Positions 45,519 to 56,049 of a DNA stretch of 64,000 nucleotides are shown here, piece by piece. Where the stretch lies: positions 18,092,581-18,156,580 of the forward strand of contig JAKSZT010054396.1 in NCBI GenBank assembly GCA_026826555.1, read 5' to 3'. Source of the stretch: Tolypeutes matacus. Taxonomy: Eukaryota; Chordata; Mammalia; Cingulata; Chlamyphoridae. The notes under the pieces are model-generated. The model was not told the DNA's origin. It ran no database searches and saw only the letters and a program-made list of their open reading frames with translations. Positions within the stretch are counted from its first letter, which is position 1, and every line of letters begins with the position of its first letter. A program made the position numbers and the translations under genes.

Positions 45519-46995
45519 ATGACATATGCAGAAAACTATACAACACTGTTAAAGGAAATCAAAGAAGACTTAAATAAATGGAAGAACATTCCCTGTTCAT
45601 GGATAGGAAGACTAAACATCATTAAGATGTCTATCCTACCCAAACTGATCTACAGATTTAACGCAATCCCAATAAAAATCACCACAGCATTTTTTACTGA
45701 ATTGGAAAAACTAACTATGAAGTGTATCTGGAAGGGCAAGAGGTCCCAAATAGCCAAAGACATATTGAAAAAGAAAAATGAAATCAGAGGAATCACACTA
45801 CCTGACTTTAAAACATACTACAAAGCTATAGTGGTCAAAACTGCATGGTATTGGCACAAGGATAGACATACTGACCAATGGGACTGAAATGAGAGTTCTG
45901 ATATAGACCCTCGCATATACAGTCAGATGATATTTGACAAGGCCACCAAGCCCATTCAACTGGGAAAGAATGGCCTCTTCAACAAATGGTGCTTGGAGAA
46001 CTGGATATCCATATCCAAAAGAATGAGAGAGGAACACCATCTCACACCTTATACAAAAATTAACTCAAGATGGATCAAAGATCTAAATAAAAGAGCCAAG
46101 ACCATAAAGACCTTGGAAGATAAGGTAAGGAAGCATTTACAGGATCTTGTAATTGGAAATGGTTTCCAATTACATACCCAAAGCATGAACAGCGAAAGAA
46201 AAAAATAGATAAATGGGACCTCCTCAAAATAAAAAACTTTTGAACCTCAAAGGATTTTGTCAAGAAAGTGAAAAGGCAGCCTACTCAATGGGAGAAAATA
46301 TTTGGTAACCATTTATCTGATAGGGGCCTAATATCCTGCATATATAAAGAAATCCTTTACCTCAAAAATAAAGACAAACAACCCATTTAAAAAATGGGCA
46401 AGTGATTTGAATAGACACTTCTCCAAAGAAGAAATACAAATGGCTAAAAAGCACATGAAAAGATGCTCAACATCACTAGCTATTAGGGAAATGCAACTCA
46501 AAACTATAATGAGATATCATCTTACACCCATTAGACTGGTGGCTATTAAAAAAACAGAGGACTACAAGTGTTGGAGAGGATGTGGAGGAATGGGAACCCT
46601 CATCCACTGCTGGTGGGAATGTAGAATGGTGCAACCATTGTGGAGGACAGTATGGCAGTTCCTCAGGAAACTAACTATAGAACTGCCATATGATCCAGCA
46701 ATTCCACTGCTAGGTATATATCCAGAAGAATTGAAAGCAAGGACATGAACAGATATATGCACACCAATGTTCATAGAGGCATTATTCACTATTGCCAAAA
46801 GTTGGAATCAACCCAAATGCCCTTCAACAGATGAATGGATAAGCAAATTGTGGTATATACATACAATGGAATATTACTCAGCTATAAGAAGGAATACAGT
46901 ATTAACACACAGGATAACATGGATGAATCTTGAGGACCTTATGTTGAGTGAAGCAAGCCAGACACTGAAAGACAAATATTACATGACCTCACTAA
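45519..46995 (+). pseudogene. L1 ORF2 C-terminal half, broken
   Basis: Successive frames at 45519-45887, 45927-46208, 46407-46748 and 46767-47000 together match the ORF2p C-terminus: '[19 protein letters not shown]', 'FNKWCLENWISISKRM', '[20 protein letters not shown]', '[20 protein letters not shown]'. Stops separate them, including a TGA at 46746-46748 at the same codon as in copy 1. No endonuclease or complete RT, so inactive. Confidence 0.9.
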
Positions 46996-47824
46996 TATGA
47001 ATTAAGCAACTTGAGCAGACTCACAGAGCTAGAGTCTGTAAGATAGTTTTATAGGAAATAAAAAGGGAGAAGAAGGCTTTGAGCCAATGCCCATATGGAC
47101 AAAATCTATGAGAAGGTGGACTTGTGTAATTATGCAGTAAAGAGGCATGACAGTGGTGCAGTGACACTCTTGGGTTAAGTGGTGCAGGTATGTCGGGGGG
47201 TAGAGTGTGGAGATGGGGTTGGACTGGGGGGAAGTTGGGGGAGGGAGCAGGTGAACACTGGGAATTGGTGGGTATGTGGTTCAAACTACAATGTTGGGAA
47301 TGCTCTTTTGGCAATAGGGCAAAGTAGGGTTACTGGTTTAGGGCATGGGATGTGGGTGGCCCAAACTGATCTATAGATGTAACGCAATCCCAATAAAAAT
47401 CAGGACAGGGAGCACCTGGGGCAGGCTTCTAGGGAGTGTGTGAGTGTTAATCTTGACATAGTGTGTTATATCAGTGGATAGAGACCCACATAATGAGCAG
47501 GAAGGTGTTGGACTCCCATCCTGGGGAGTCCTACTATGTTCTCAAATAGAGAGGCATGACTCTTTCGAGAGCATGGGTGGTGCCCAATAGGGGAAGACAA
47601 ACCAGTGTGTCAAGCCCTCATTGTTGCTGCAAGTAAATATGAATCTGGTCCTGCAAAGAGTAAAGCCTGGTGGTTTCTGTGGGTCCCAAGGGAAGGGGGA
47701 GGGAGGAATAGAATAGACGGAACAGGCGGCATTTTGAGGGTGATGGAAGTGTTCTATATGATCTTGCAATGGTGGATAGAGGCCATGTTAAGTTTCATCA
47801 AAATTTGTAAAAGTGTATGGTCCA

Positions 47825-47942
47825 GGGGCTGAAGTCTATTCTTCAGACCCCCTCCACTGGGAGAGCTTCTCAATAAACTTCCTGCCTGCAATAAATAAAT
47901 AAATAAATAAATAAATAGATAGATAAAAATAAATAAATAAAT
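47825..47942 (+). mobile_element. Short poly-A retroposon with LTR-like 3' end
   Basis: A 118-bp insertion with an exact 16-bp TSD, AAAAGTGTATGGTCCA (47809-47824 and 47943-47958). The unique part, about 66 bp, ends 'GAGCTTCTCAATAAACTTCC'-TGCCTGC and passes straight into an AAAT/GATA-rich tail. AATAAA about 20 nt before the cleavage point is the R-region end typical of an LTR transcript. The exact TSD shows L1-type insertion. Source LTR not seen in this window. Confidence 0.85.
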
Positions 47943-48959
47943 AAAAGTGTATGGTCCAAAATGTAAACCGTAATGTAAACCATTGACCATGGTTAGTAGC
48001 TATGTTTCAATATTTGTACATCAGTTGGAACAACTGATAGGGGAAGGGGGAAAAGGGGGAGGATGTTGGATATATTGGGAGCTCCCTATATTCTTTAGGT
48101 GACTTCCCTCAGAGCTTTTGCAAAGAGAAGGCCCTGGGGACTAGGTAGGTTAAAGAACTGAGGAAAATCTTTTTCCCTTTCCCAATAGTTTCTATATTCA
48201 GATTTCTATATGACCTTTCCATCCTGCTTAGCCTAATTTGGGCTTCAGGAATATTCATTCACATACATAACTACAAATTTAATTTTTAAAAATTTGAATA
48301 GAGGTCTTTTAAGAAATTTCATTTGTTAATTTGATATTACCATCCCTATGTATGAAGATATACACTGAGCAAATAGGCAGACACAAATAGTTAGACACAA
48401 AAACACAACTCACTAAAGTTACTTAAAACTTTCATTCTTTTACAAAATAAGTTTAACTCTAAAATAACATTTAAAAGATTTATTTGAAGGCTATTTCTAA
48501 TTAATCTAATTTGCACTGTGACCAAGCAGTTTTGCACAAGAATTCCATTCTTTAATTATTGGCTTATAAACAAAATGTCCCCAATGCTTTAAAATATACT
48601 TTTCCTTTGCTTCAGAACTTTGCTTATTTCCCATTTTGACTTTGGCAGACCTTGGATGAGCAAGACTAATTCCAGTATATACTCATTGAGGTCACTGAAG
48701 CCTTAGGGAAACTGGTTTCTCTCATGAGCTGCTGCTTTTAGGAATCTCAGCACTCTAGGTGGGAGGCCTCCACTTCCAGTCCTCAGCCACTGGACTGAAG
48801 AGGGGACGTCCAACCCTGAGGGTTGAGCCTTCCTCCAGGCAGCAAACACCTGGAGTCACAAGAGAAAGTAGGGTCACTAATACCAGTGGAAGGACAGGAG
48901 ACAGGAGTGTCTCAAGTTTGCTTTCCCCTGAGCCATAGGAAGCAGAAGATGTTATAAAA

Positions 48960-49475
48960 TAACCATAGCAAAGGCAAGAGGTGAAGCTAGACCTGAAGTA
49001 ACCATAAACAAAGGTAAACTCAGTTTATAATTACCATCACAATAGCTGAAGTCTAAGGGCTAGGTGAAGCTAGTTACAAAAATAACTATAATCAAAGGTA
49101 AGTTTAGTTTATAATTCCCATTACTATAGCAAGCACAAGCTAGACCTGAAGTAGCCATAAACAAAGGTAAATTAGTTTAAGATCACCTTTATAGGGAAGC
49201 AGCTGTGGCTCAATTGGTTGAGCTCCCGTTTACCTTATGGGAGGTCCTGGGTTCAATTCCTGGGGCCTCTTAGTGAAGGTAAGCCGGCCCGTGCGGCACA
49301 ATGAGCTGATGCAGCAAGATGACACAACAAAGGGAGACAAGCAGACAGAAAAACACACAGCAAATGGACACAGCAAGCACAAGCAGCAAGGGGAAGATAA
49401 ATAAATAAAATAAATCTTAAAAAAAAAAAAAGATTACCTTTACAATAGCTGAAGTCTAGACTACAGCCACCCAGT
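48960..49475 (+). repeat. Degenerate tandem repeat, 3 units of about 70-84 bp
   Basis: Units begin GAAGCTAG or AAGCTAG at about 48983, 49067 and 49137. Each carries a 'CATAAACAAAGGTAA'-like core followed by 'AGTTTATAATTNCCAT' or a variant. The third unit is interrupted by a DAS-SINE (49194-49431). Confidence 0.75.
49194..49431 (+). mobile_element. DAS-SINE, monomeric with body
   Basis: Head GGGAAGCAGCTGTGGCTCAA, B box GGTTCAATTCC, body 'AAGATGACACAACAAAGGGA' and 'GACACAGCAAGCACAAGCAG', then an A-rich tail. The TSD differs at one base: GATCACCTTTA (49181-49191) and GATTACCTTTA (49432-49442). Confidence 0.94.
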
Positions 49476-50458
49476 TATAATAATTTCAGTCATTATCCTT
49501 TTGCTGTTTTACAATATAAAGTCATCTATATATTGATCTTAACTCTTAGTTTTTAGTACGTTTCCACTTAAAAACAATTTGGACACTTCCCTTTATTAAC
49601 TAAGCAACTAAAACAATTTTATCAGTAACAACTTTTGGTAAGTTTTTCTGCTTTTCCCACAGTTGAGCTAATTCCACTTGTGAATTATACATCAGATTCA
49701 ATTGCAAGATAGTATTGACATTTAAAGACTCATTAAGTTACCTTTCACTGTTATCCAATTTGTAACAGGTGAACCCCAAATCTGATTTACAAATTCCTAG
49801 AAATGAGTAGACACAAAGTTAAAGCAAGCACAGATTAGAACAGGAGAGAATTTTACACACTTAGCTTAGTTTACAGAAAGACTTGACTTTAGAATCACCA
49901 AGATGCAAAGCTCCCAGTGTCTGTCCACAGCAGAAAGTTTGTGCAGGACCCTCCAGCTTAGTTCCTCCAGGAAAATCCCTGGGCAGCTGCTAGGTATGGA
50001 GCTAAGGGGTCTAGAGGAGCTCTGCCCCTGATGAGCTGCTCTGGGGGGCTGTATCCCATTAGTTACCTTCTATGAGGGGTAAAATCCTGCAAGCCTTTTT
50101 CACTGGTAGGATTGGAGTGTTACAAGGGTATAGGCAGGGAGCTAGGAGAGCCAGGAACCCTTTAATAATAATTGATGTTACATGAGGAGGTTCTTTATTC
50201 AATAGGGAAGAGTTTTTGTAAATAGAGTACATTTCCTCATCCCTTTAAGGCAGAGAATATTAACCTTTTTTTTGTTCAATGGACCCCCTTTTAAGAATCC
50301 CTGCTTTAAGGAGACATGACCACATGGTCTCTGGCCCTCAGATCTATCTGTCCTCTCCTTCCTTCCCAAACAGGTTCAACTGGAATTCAGGGTCCCATAC
50401 AGAGCCCATTCTCAGTTATACTGAAGACACATGGTGAGGCAGGAAAAGGTTAGACCAG

Positions 50459-50804
50459 GGGGAAGCAGATGTGCCTCAAGCAATTGAGCTCCCGCCTATC
50501 ACATGGGAGGTCCCGGGTTCAGTTCTCGGTGCCTCCTAAAGAAGACGAGCAAGAGAGTGAGCTGATGTGATGTGCTGGCACAGCGAGCTGATGCAACAAG
50601 ATGACACAAGACACAAGGAGGAAAACATAATGAAAGACACAACAAAGCAGGGGGCAGAAGTGGCTCAAGCAATTAGGCACCTCCCTCCCACACAGGAGGT
50701 CCCAAGTTTGGTTCCTGGTGCCCCCTGAAAGGAAGATGAGCACACAACAAACAGACACAGCAAATGCAAGCAACGAGGGGGTGGGGAGAAACAAACAAAT
50801 AAAT
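50459..50804 (+). mobile_element. DAS-SINE, dimeric
   Basis: First unit GGGGAAGCAGATGTGCCTCAA with B box GGTTCAGTTCT. Second unit starts at about 50650 (GGGGGCAGAAGTGGCTCAAG) with 'GTTTGGTTCCTGGTGC'. The tail has AAAT/CAAA units. TSD AAAGGTTAGA at 50445-50454 and 50805-50814. Confidence 0.93.
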
Positions 50805-51822
50805 AAAGGTTAGATAAGGAAGGTTGTCCCAATTTAAGAGTTCCCCATTATCCTAGGGGAAGATAAAACATGTTTATCAGTCTGGGGGCATCCCATCACT
50901 AGATCTGACTGAATGAATTGCTTGCCAAGCCAGTGTCCTGGAAATCAGGGAGCCCTGCTCGCTGTCCCACATTCTGGGGATCGGGAGCTTTATGTCTCCG
51001 GGTGTCCCCAGAACCTTAGAGGTCTTGGTGGCATCTGTGTCCAGTTTCCAGACTGAACACCCAAGCCAGGCTGGCCCTAGGAAAAGGGTTAGTAGGGACC
51101 TTTCTTTTTCCTACTTTGCAGCAGTCTTAGGAGCGGGCTATGAGTGAGCTCACCTCATAGCTGCTCCTGGGCACAGAGTTCCTCAGTTAAACCTGACATT
51201 TAAAGCCCATAAAAGAACTAGAGACTAATTGTCCTGTAACTTGCCAGCAAACACCCTCAAAGACCACCACCCCTTCCCCCAGACAATCTCTGGGTCTCCC
51301 CAGGGTGGAGAAGGAGCAAAACCTCAGGGCACTGCTGAGGGTGGGGCTCATGCCTCCCTAACAAATGCATTTTCCGTTTCTAAGGCAGTCTAAAGCATCT
51401 CATAGACCCAAAATGAGAACAGCAGTAGTTGGAAGATCAAAGGCACTTTTAATTAAAAGGAGTTAACTAGCAGTCTAAGGAAACATATAACAGATGATAG
51501 TCATTATGAACTCAGAGAGGGCCTGGTGAACTCTCAGTGGACTCCTGCTTGACTCAGGCCATATGCCCAGTCAGGTCTCAAGGGCAGTTTCACCTGCCAC
51601 CCCAAACTTCCTTGGATCTACATAGCATGGGGACTAGCCCCTACCACCTCTGGAGATGGAGCTGGGAGTCTGGGCAGACCAAGTTATGTCCTGTGGGAGC
51701 CTATCCAGGAACCCCCTTTAAAATGGCAAAACCAAAAGAGGAGACAGACAGGCATTAATTAAAGCTCACCAATCTCCAGCCGGGTCAGGGAGAACTACTC
51801 ACTTATCTTCCTCCACTGAGAA

Positions 51823-52264
51823 GTGCTGGATTCCTCTAGGTTCTTGGCTATATTGCATAAAAGAATTGAAGAACATGCCAGTTCAGTTAGGCCAGTAAAA
51901 ACAAATTATTAGGAAATGGGGAAAGAACAGAGCTTGCTGAGAAATGGGAGAGAAGAATAGAAATATATACAAGATTTGGTGCAGGCTCCTATAGGCAGAG
52001 AGAGAGAGAGCTCTGCCTAGTATGGTTACCTTTTAAACTATTAATTATTCTTCCTCCTTGCTAATGTTAAGGGGAGGGTCCCCAGCTGTTATTGGTACCC
52101 CACCAATAATGGGGGCCAATGGTGAGGACTGTTTGGAAAATCCAGGGCCAAAGAGAAACTGGGACCTCAAAGTTAAACTGAAGGTCTCAGCGAGGTCTTG
52201 CAGCCATGTTGTTTGTCGGTCATATTGTGGCTCATCTTCTCATTTCCCTGGCTAACCTTCCTCA
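51823..52264 (-). repeat. ERV 5' LTR (right copy)
   Basis: About 440 bp, matching the left LTR in order: 'GGATTCCTCTAGGTTCTTGG', 'CAGTTCAGTTAGGCCAGTAA', 'CTCTGCCTAGTATGGTTACC', 'TTTTAAACTATTAATTATTC', 'GGGGGCCAATGGTGAGGACT'. The poly-A signal has decayed to AATAAT on the minus strand. An AG microsatellite-like run (52000-52009) lies inside. A primer-binding site to its left could not be identified with confidence. Confidence 0.8.
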
Positions 52265-52534
52265 CCACCTTCACAAAGACTGTAAAATTGGCATGATAAA
52301 GAGCTATGCAAAGGTAAGGAGAAGATGGAAGGCAGTTTGGGAGAGAAAAGAAAAAAGAAGGAAATTCAGATTATTTTTAATGTATGGATTCTTTACATGA
52401 TCCTTTAAATGTTTCCCCAGTGCAATCTGAAGTGAGATTAAAACAAAGCAAGGTAAAGTCATCAACATGGAAATATAAGACATCCCTGAAAAACAGAGAT
52501 TCAGCGTATATAAGGACAAATTCCACTTCCTTAG
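52265..52534. other. Unassigned spacer
   Basis: Between the ERV and the following L1. The exact start of the L1 5' UTR is not visible, so part of this may belong to it. Confidence 0.35.
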
Positions 52535-53322
52535 AACTCTGGAGGACAGTAAAGCCTGGAGAAAGACTCTACAAATGCTGAACTGAAGAAAGGAAAAAAC
52601 ATCAGGTAGGAAACTTCCATCCCAGACTGGCCTGTCCTCTTTCTCTCTCCCTCATTTGGTTCCATGCAAAGCTTGGGAGTTCTCCAGATGCAGGGACCCA
52701 GGTCCCTCCCACCGGGGACAAAGACTACAGAGGAGCTCAGAGCAGTGAGTTAGAACCCCACACATACCCAATTACAGAGACCCAAGTCCACAGAGCCCCA
52801 GGGCAGAATACAATCCAATGAGGAATGCGTCATACAAAAGGGCTCCCAGGAGAAAAAAAATAAAAGAAAGAGAGAGAGAGAAACCAAGACAGAACTGCCA
52901 CAGCCAAGTAGTGCACTCACTCAATCCAGTTACTGTCACTGGACTCCTAAATGCAAAATGAACTTTTCTGGAGTAACCCACCTTTCTGGATGGACCCCAT
53001 ATAGCTCCCCAGAGCAGGATAACTGAATGGGGAAGAAACCAGAGGCAGAAAAGCCTCACAGAGGAAAAAAAGGGGGGTGGGGGGAGAAGGGATTAAATAG
53101 AACTGCTGTAAGACAGGAGAGTCCCAGAACTGAAAAGTGTAAAGAAAAGGGCACTGAGTGAGAGAGAGAATTTAAACAAATCTTAGGAACTGGGGAGAAA
53201 TTTGGCACAAAAACATGCAGAACAGATCAAAATTCTTGGAGAAGGAACAGGGGAAAGGAAGCTTTCTCCTGGAGGTGAAACAATTACACAAAAAGTGCAA
53301 TCTTAAAAATTGAACCACATAA

Positions 53323-53432
53323 AGTGATGAATATACAACTATGTGATTACACCAAATACCATTAATTGTACACTTTGGATGAATCATATGTTTTATTAAT
53401 ATGTATCAATAAAATTGATTTGTTTGAAAAAA
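53323..53432 (+). mobile_element. Tiny L1 3'-end insertion in an L1 5' UTR
   Basis: 110 bp ending 'TATGTATCAATAAAATTGAT'-TTGTTTG and an A9 tail, the 3' end of another L1. TSD AAATTGAACCACATAA (53307-53322) and AAATTGTACCACATAA (53433-53448), one mismatch in 16. An extreme 5' truncation. Confidence 0.88.
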
Positions 53433-53474
53433 AAATTGTACCACATAACTACATCCTCGACTCCTACTACACAA

Positions 53475-54504
53475 TGAGCAAGGGAGAAAAGACAAGAAAG
53501 CCCTAAACTAAAGGGAGAAACTGCACCCAGAACAAATACACCTACCAAGCCAGATGCAAAAACACCAACAAAAAATTACAATCCATGCCAAGAAACAGGA
53601 AGATATGGCCCAGTTAAAGGAACGAGATAAGCCTGAAGATGACATAAAGGAGTTGAGACAACTAATCATAGATGTTCAAACAAATCTCCTTAATAAATTC
53701 AATGAGATAGCTAAAGAGATTAGGGATATTAAGGAAATACTGGGAGAACACAAAGAAGAATTTGACAGCATACATAGAAAAATAGCAGACCATATGGGAA
53801 TAAAAGATGCAATAAATGAAATTAAAAATACATTGGAGGCATATAACAGCAGATTTGAGGAAGCAGAAGAAAGGATCAATGAGCTTGATTACATGGCCTC
53901 TGAAAGCAAACATACAAAAGAACAGATGAAGAAAAGAATGGAAAAAACTGAACAGGGTCTCAGGGAACTAAATGACAGCAAGAGATGTGCAAACATATAT
54001 GTTATGGGTGTCCCAGAAGGAGAAGAGAATGGAAAAGGGGCAGAAGGAATACTTGAGGAAATAATGGTAGAAAATTTCCCAACCCTATCGAAGGACATAG
54101 ATATCCATGTCCAAGAAGCACAACACACTGCCATCCAAATAAATTTGAATAGACCAACTCTGAGACACATACTAATCAGAATGTCAAATGCCAAAGACAA
54201 AGAGAGAATTCTGAGAGCAGCAAGAGAAAAGCAATGCATAACATATAAGGGATACCCAATAAGATTGTGTCGATTTCTTATCAGAAACCATGGAAGCAAG
54301 AAGGCAGTGGTATGGTATATTTAAGATACTGCAAGAGAAAAACTTGCAAGATTATCTTTCAAAAATAAGGGCAAGATTAGAATATTCACAGATAAACAGA
54401 AACTGAGAGAGTTTATAACAAAAAGACTGGCTTGGCAGGAAAAACATGCCCTAAAGGGCATGCTACAGAAAAGACAAGAGGGAGAGGCTTGGAAGAGAGT
54501 CTAG
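53475..54504 (+). pseudogene. L1 ORF1 remnant
   Basis: ORF1p is the RNA-binding chaperone of L1 particles. The open part 53554-54324 (256 codons) shows a long coiled coil (roughly residues 20-135, heptads rich in E/K/I/L). It is followed by the RRM with 'RCANIYVMGVPEGEEN' and 'GILEEIMVENFP', then the C-terminal domain start 'HILIRMSNAKDKERILRAAR'. The N-terminus (ATG at 53475) is in another frame with a stop. A frameshift near 54266 moves the rest of the C-terminal domain ('FLSETMEARRQW') into a different frame that runs to a stop at about 54502. Human ORF1p has 338 residues, similar in total. Confidence 0.9.
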
Positions 54505-54594
54505 AAATGATGACTGTATCAGTAACAATAACTGAAAGTGTCAAAAGAGTGGTGAAAATAAAATAACAGATAAAACCTAAAGATCAAAAAGGAT

Positions 54595-55250
54595 GAAATA
54601 ACATCCTTTACAGTAGTAACACTGAATGTTAATGGATTAAACTCCCCAGTCAAAAGACACAGACTGGCAGAATGGATAAGAAAATATGAGCCATCTATAG
54701 ACTATCTGCAAGAGACTCACCTTAGACCTAAAGATACCAATAGATTGAAAGTGAAAGGATAGAAAAAGATATTCCATGCATGCAGTAGAAGCTATACTTA
54801 TATCAGATGATATAGACTTTAAAAGCAAAACTATTATTAGAGACAAGGAAAAACATTACACATTAATAAAAGGGATGATTCACCAGGAAGAAATAACAAT
54901 CATAAATGTATATGCACCTACCCAGGAGGCCCCAAGATACATGAGGCAAACACTGGCAAAACTGAAGGGAGAAATAGACATCTCTACAATAATAGTTAGA
55001 GACTTCAATATATCACTCTCATCATTGGATAGAACAACTGGGCAGAGGATCAATAAAGAAACAGAGAGCTTGAATAGTATGGTAAATGGACTAAACCTAA
55101 TAGACATATACAAAACATTGCACCCTAAAACAGCAGGATATACATTCTTTTCAAATGCTCATGGATCTTTCTCCAGGATAGACCATATGTTGGGTTGCAA
55201 AGCAAATGTCAATAAATTCAACAAAATTAAGATTATATAAAGCATTTTCT
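54595..55250 (+). pseudogene. L1 ORF2 endonuclease domain, broken
   Basis: ORF2p starts with an APE-type endonuclease that nicks target DNA. Seen here: 'TLNVNGLNSPVKRHRLAEWI' with the catalytic Asn, then 'YLQETHL' with the metal-binding Glu, then 'IINVYAPTQ'. Further on are 'RDFN' (usually GDFN) and, after a stop at 55238-55240, an S-D-H motif ('TTCTCTGATCATAATGGA'). A TAG at about 54758-54760 also interrupts the frame. Key residues survive but the frame is broken at least twice. Confidence 0.9.
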
Positions 55251-55647
55251 CTGATCATAATGGAATAAATTTGGAAATCAACAAGCAGCAGAAAAGGGAA
55301 AATTCACATATATATGGAGATTAAATAACACACTCTTAAATAATCAGTGGGTCAAAGAAGAAATTTCAAGAGAAATCAATAAATATCTCGAGATGAATGA
55401 CAATGAGAACACAGCATATCAGAAACTATGGAATGAAGTGAAGGCAGTGTTGACAGGAAAATTTATAGCCCTTAATGCTTACATTAAAAAAGAAGAAAGA
55501 GCTAAAATCAATGACATAACTACACAGCTTGAGGAACTAGAAAAAGAACAGCCAACTAATCCCAAAGCAAGTAGAAGGAATGAAATAAATACCAGAGCAG
55601 AAATAATAAAATTGAGAACAACAACAACAACAACAAAAAACAATAGA

Positions 55648-55958
55648 GGGAAGCAAATGTGGCTCAAGTGGTTGGGCTCCCGTCTACCATGTGGGAGGCC
55701 CTGGGTTTGGTTCCTGGGGTCTCCTGGTGAGGACAAGCTGGCCCACACCCACGGAGAGCTGATGGCCTGTGCCTGTGCCCATGGAGAGCTGAGGGCCCGT
55801 GTCCACACCCGTGGAGAGCTGGCACAGGAAGATGATGCAACAAAGGGGAGACAAGCAGACACAGAGGAAATGTGCAGCAAAATGGACAGAGAAAAGGAGA
55901 CAGTGAGCACAAGTGGCGGCGGGGGGGTGTATAAATAAATTTAAAAAAAAAAAAAAAA
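55648..55958 (+). mobile_element. DAS-SINE inside L1 ORF2
   Basis: Head GGGAAGCAAATGTGGCTCAA, B-box region GGTTTGGTTCC, an expanded middle with about three imperfect 'CATGGAGAGCTG'-like units (55755-55820), body, a G-run and an A16 tail. It lies in the linker between endonuclease and RT, so it postdates the L1. Confidence 0.9.
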
Positions 55959-56049
55959 GCTCATTAACAAAACCAAAAGCTGGTTCTTCGAGAAGATTAA
56001 CAAAATCAACAAACCTTTAACTAGACTGACTGAGAAAAAAAAAGAGAAG

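Larger units (their letters stand above)
45300..48103 (+). mobile_element. L1 LINE, 5'-truncated (copy 3)
   Basis: Begins abruptly inside ORF2, just after the position of the reverse-transcriptase catalytic motif ('ATAGAAAGCCCTGAGAAATC' codes the residues that follow it). It continues through the ORF2 C-terminus into a 3' UTR of about 1.1 kb. The last bases (..'GAGCTCCCTATATTC') match 12.16-12.19 kb, but no terminal tail follows and the element simply stops near 48103. No TSD found. A small retroposon (47825-47942) sits in the 3' UTR. Confidence 0.9.
48104..51822 (-). other. ERV leader and interior, non-coding remains
   Basis: Region between the L1 block and the 5' LTR. No frame above 60 codons outside the SINEs. 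On the minus strand an ATGGGGAACTCT near 50838-50849 reads Met-Gly-Asn-Ser then stop, resembling the myristoylated start of a retroviral gag about 1 kb after the LTR. That is only a hint. Contains a tandem repeat (48.96-49.47 kb) and two SINEs. Confidence 0.4.
39625..52264 (-). mobile_element. Decayed endogenous retrovirus, minus strand
   Basis: Two LTR copies in the same orientation (39625-40114 and 51823-52264) enclose 11.7 kb. Reading on the minus strand, the 5' LTR is at the right and the 3' LTR at the left. A purine run (GAGGAAAGAG, minus strand, about 40115-40126) directly precedes the 3' LTR, as a polypurine tract should. Env-like frames lie at 40.38-41.39 kb. A non-coding leader lies left of the 5' LTR. 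I find no reverse transcriptase, protease or integrase motif, and the centre (42.4-48.1 kb) is L1 material with an unrelated LTR. The provirus is dead: frames are broken and pol appears missing. A clear TSD outside the two LTRs was not found. Confidence 0.7.

Noticed and set aside
48960..49475. CRISPR-like array
   Set aside because: Repeats are long, degenerate, only three in number and lie in a mammalian retrovirus remnant. No spacers of constant length.
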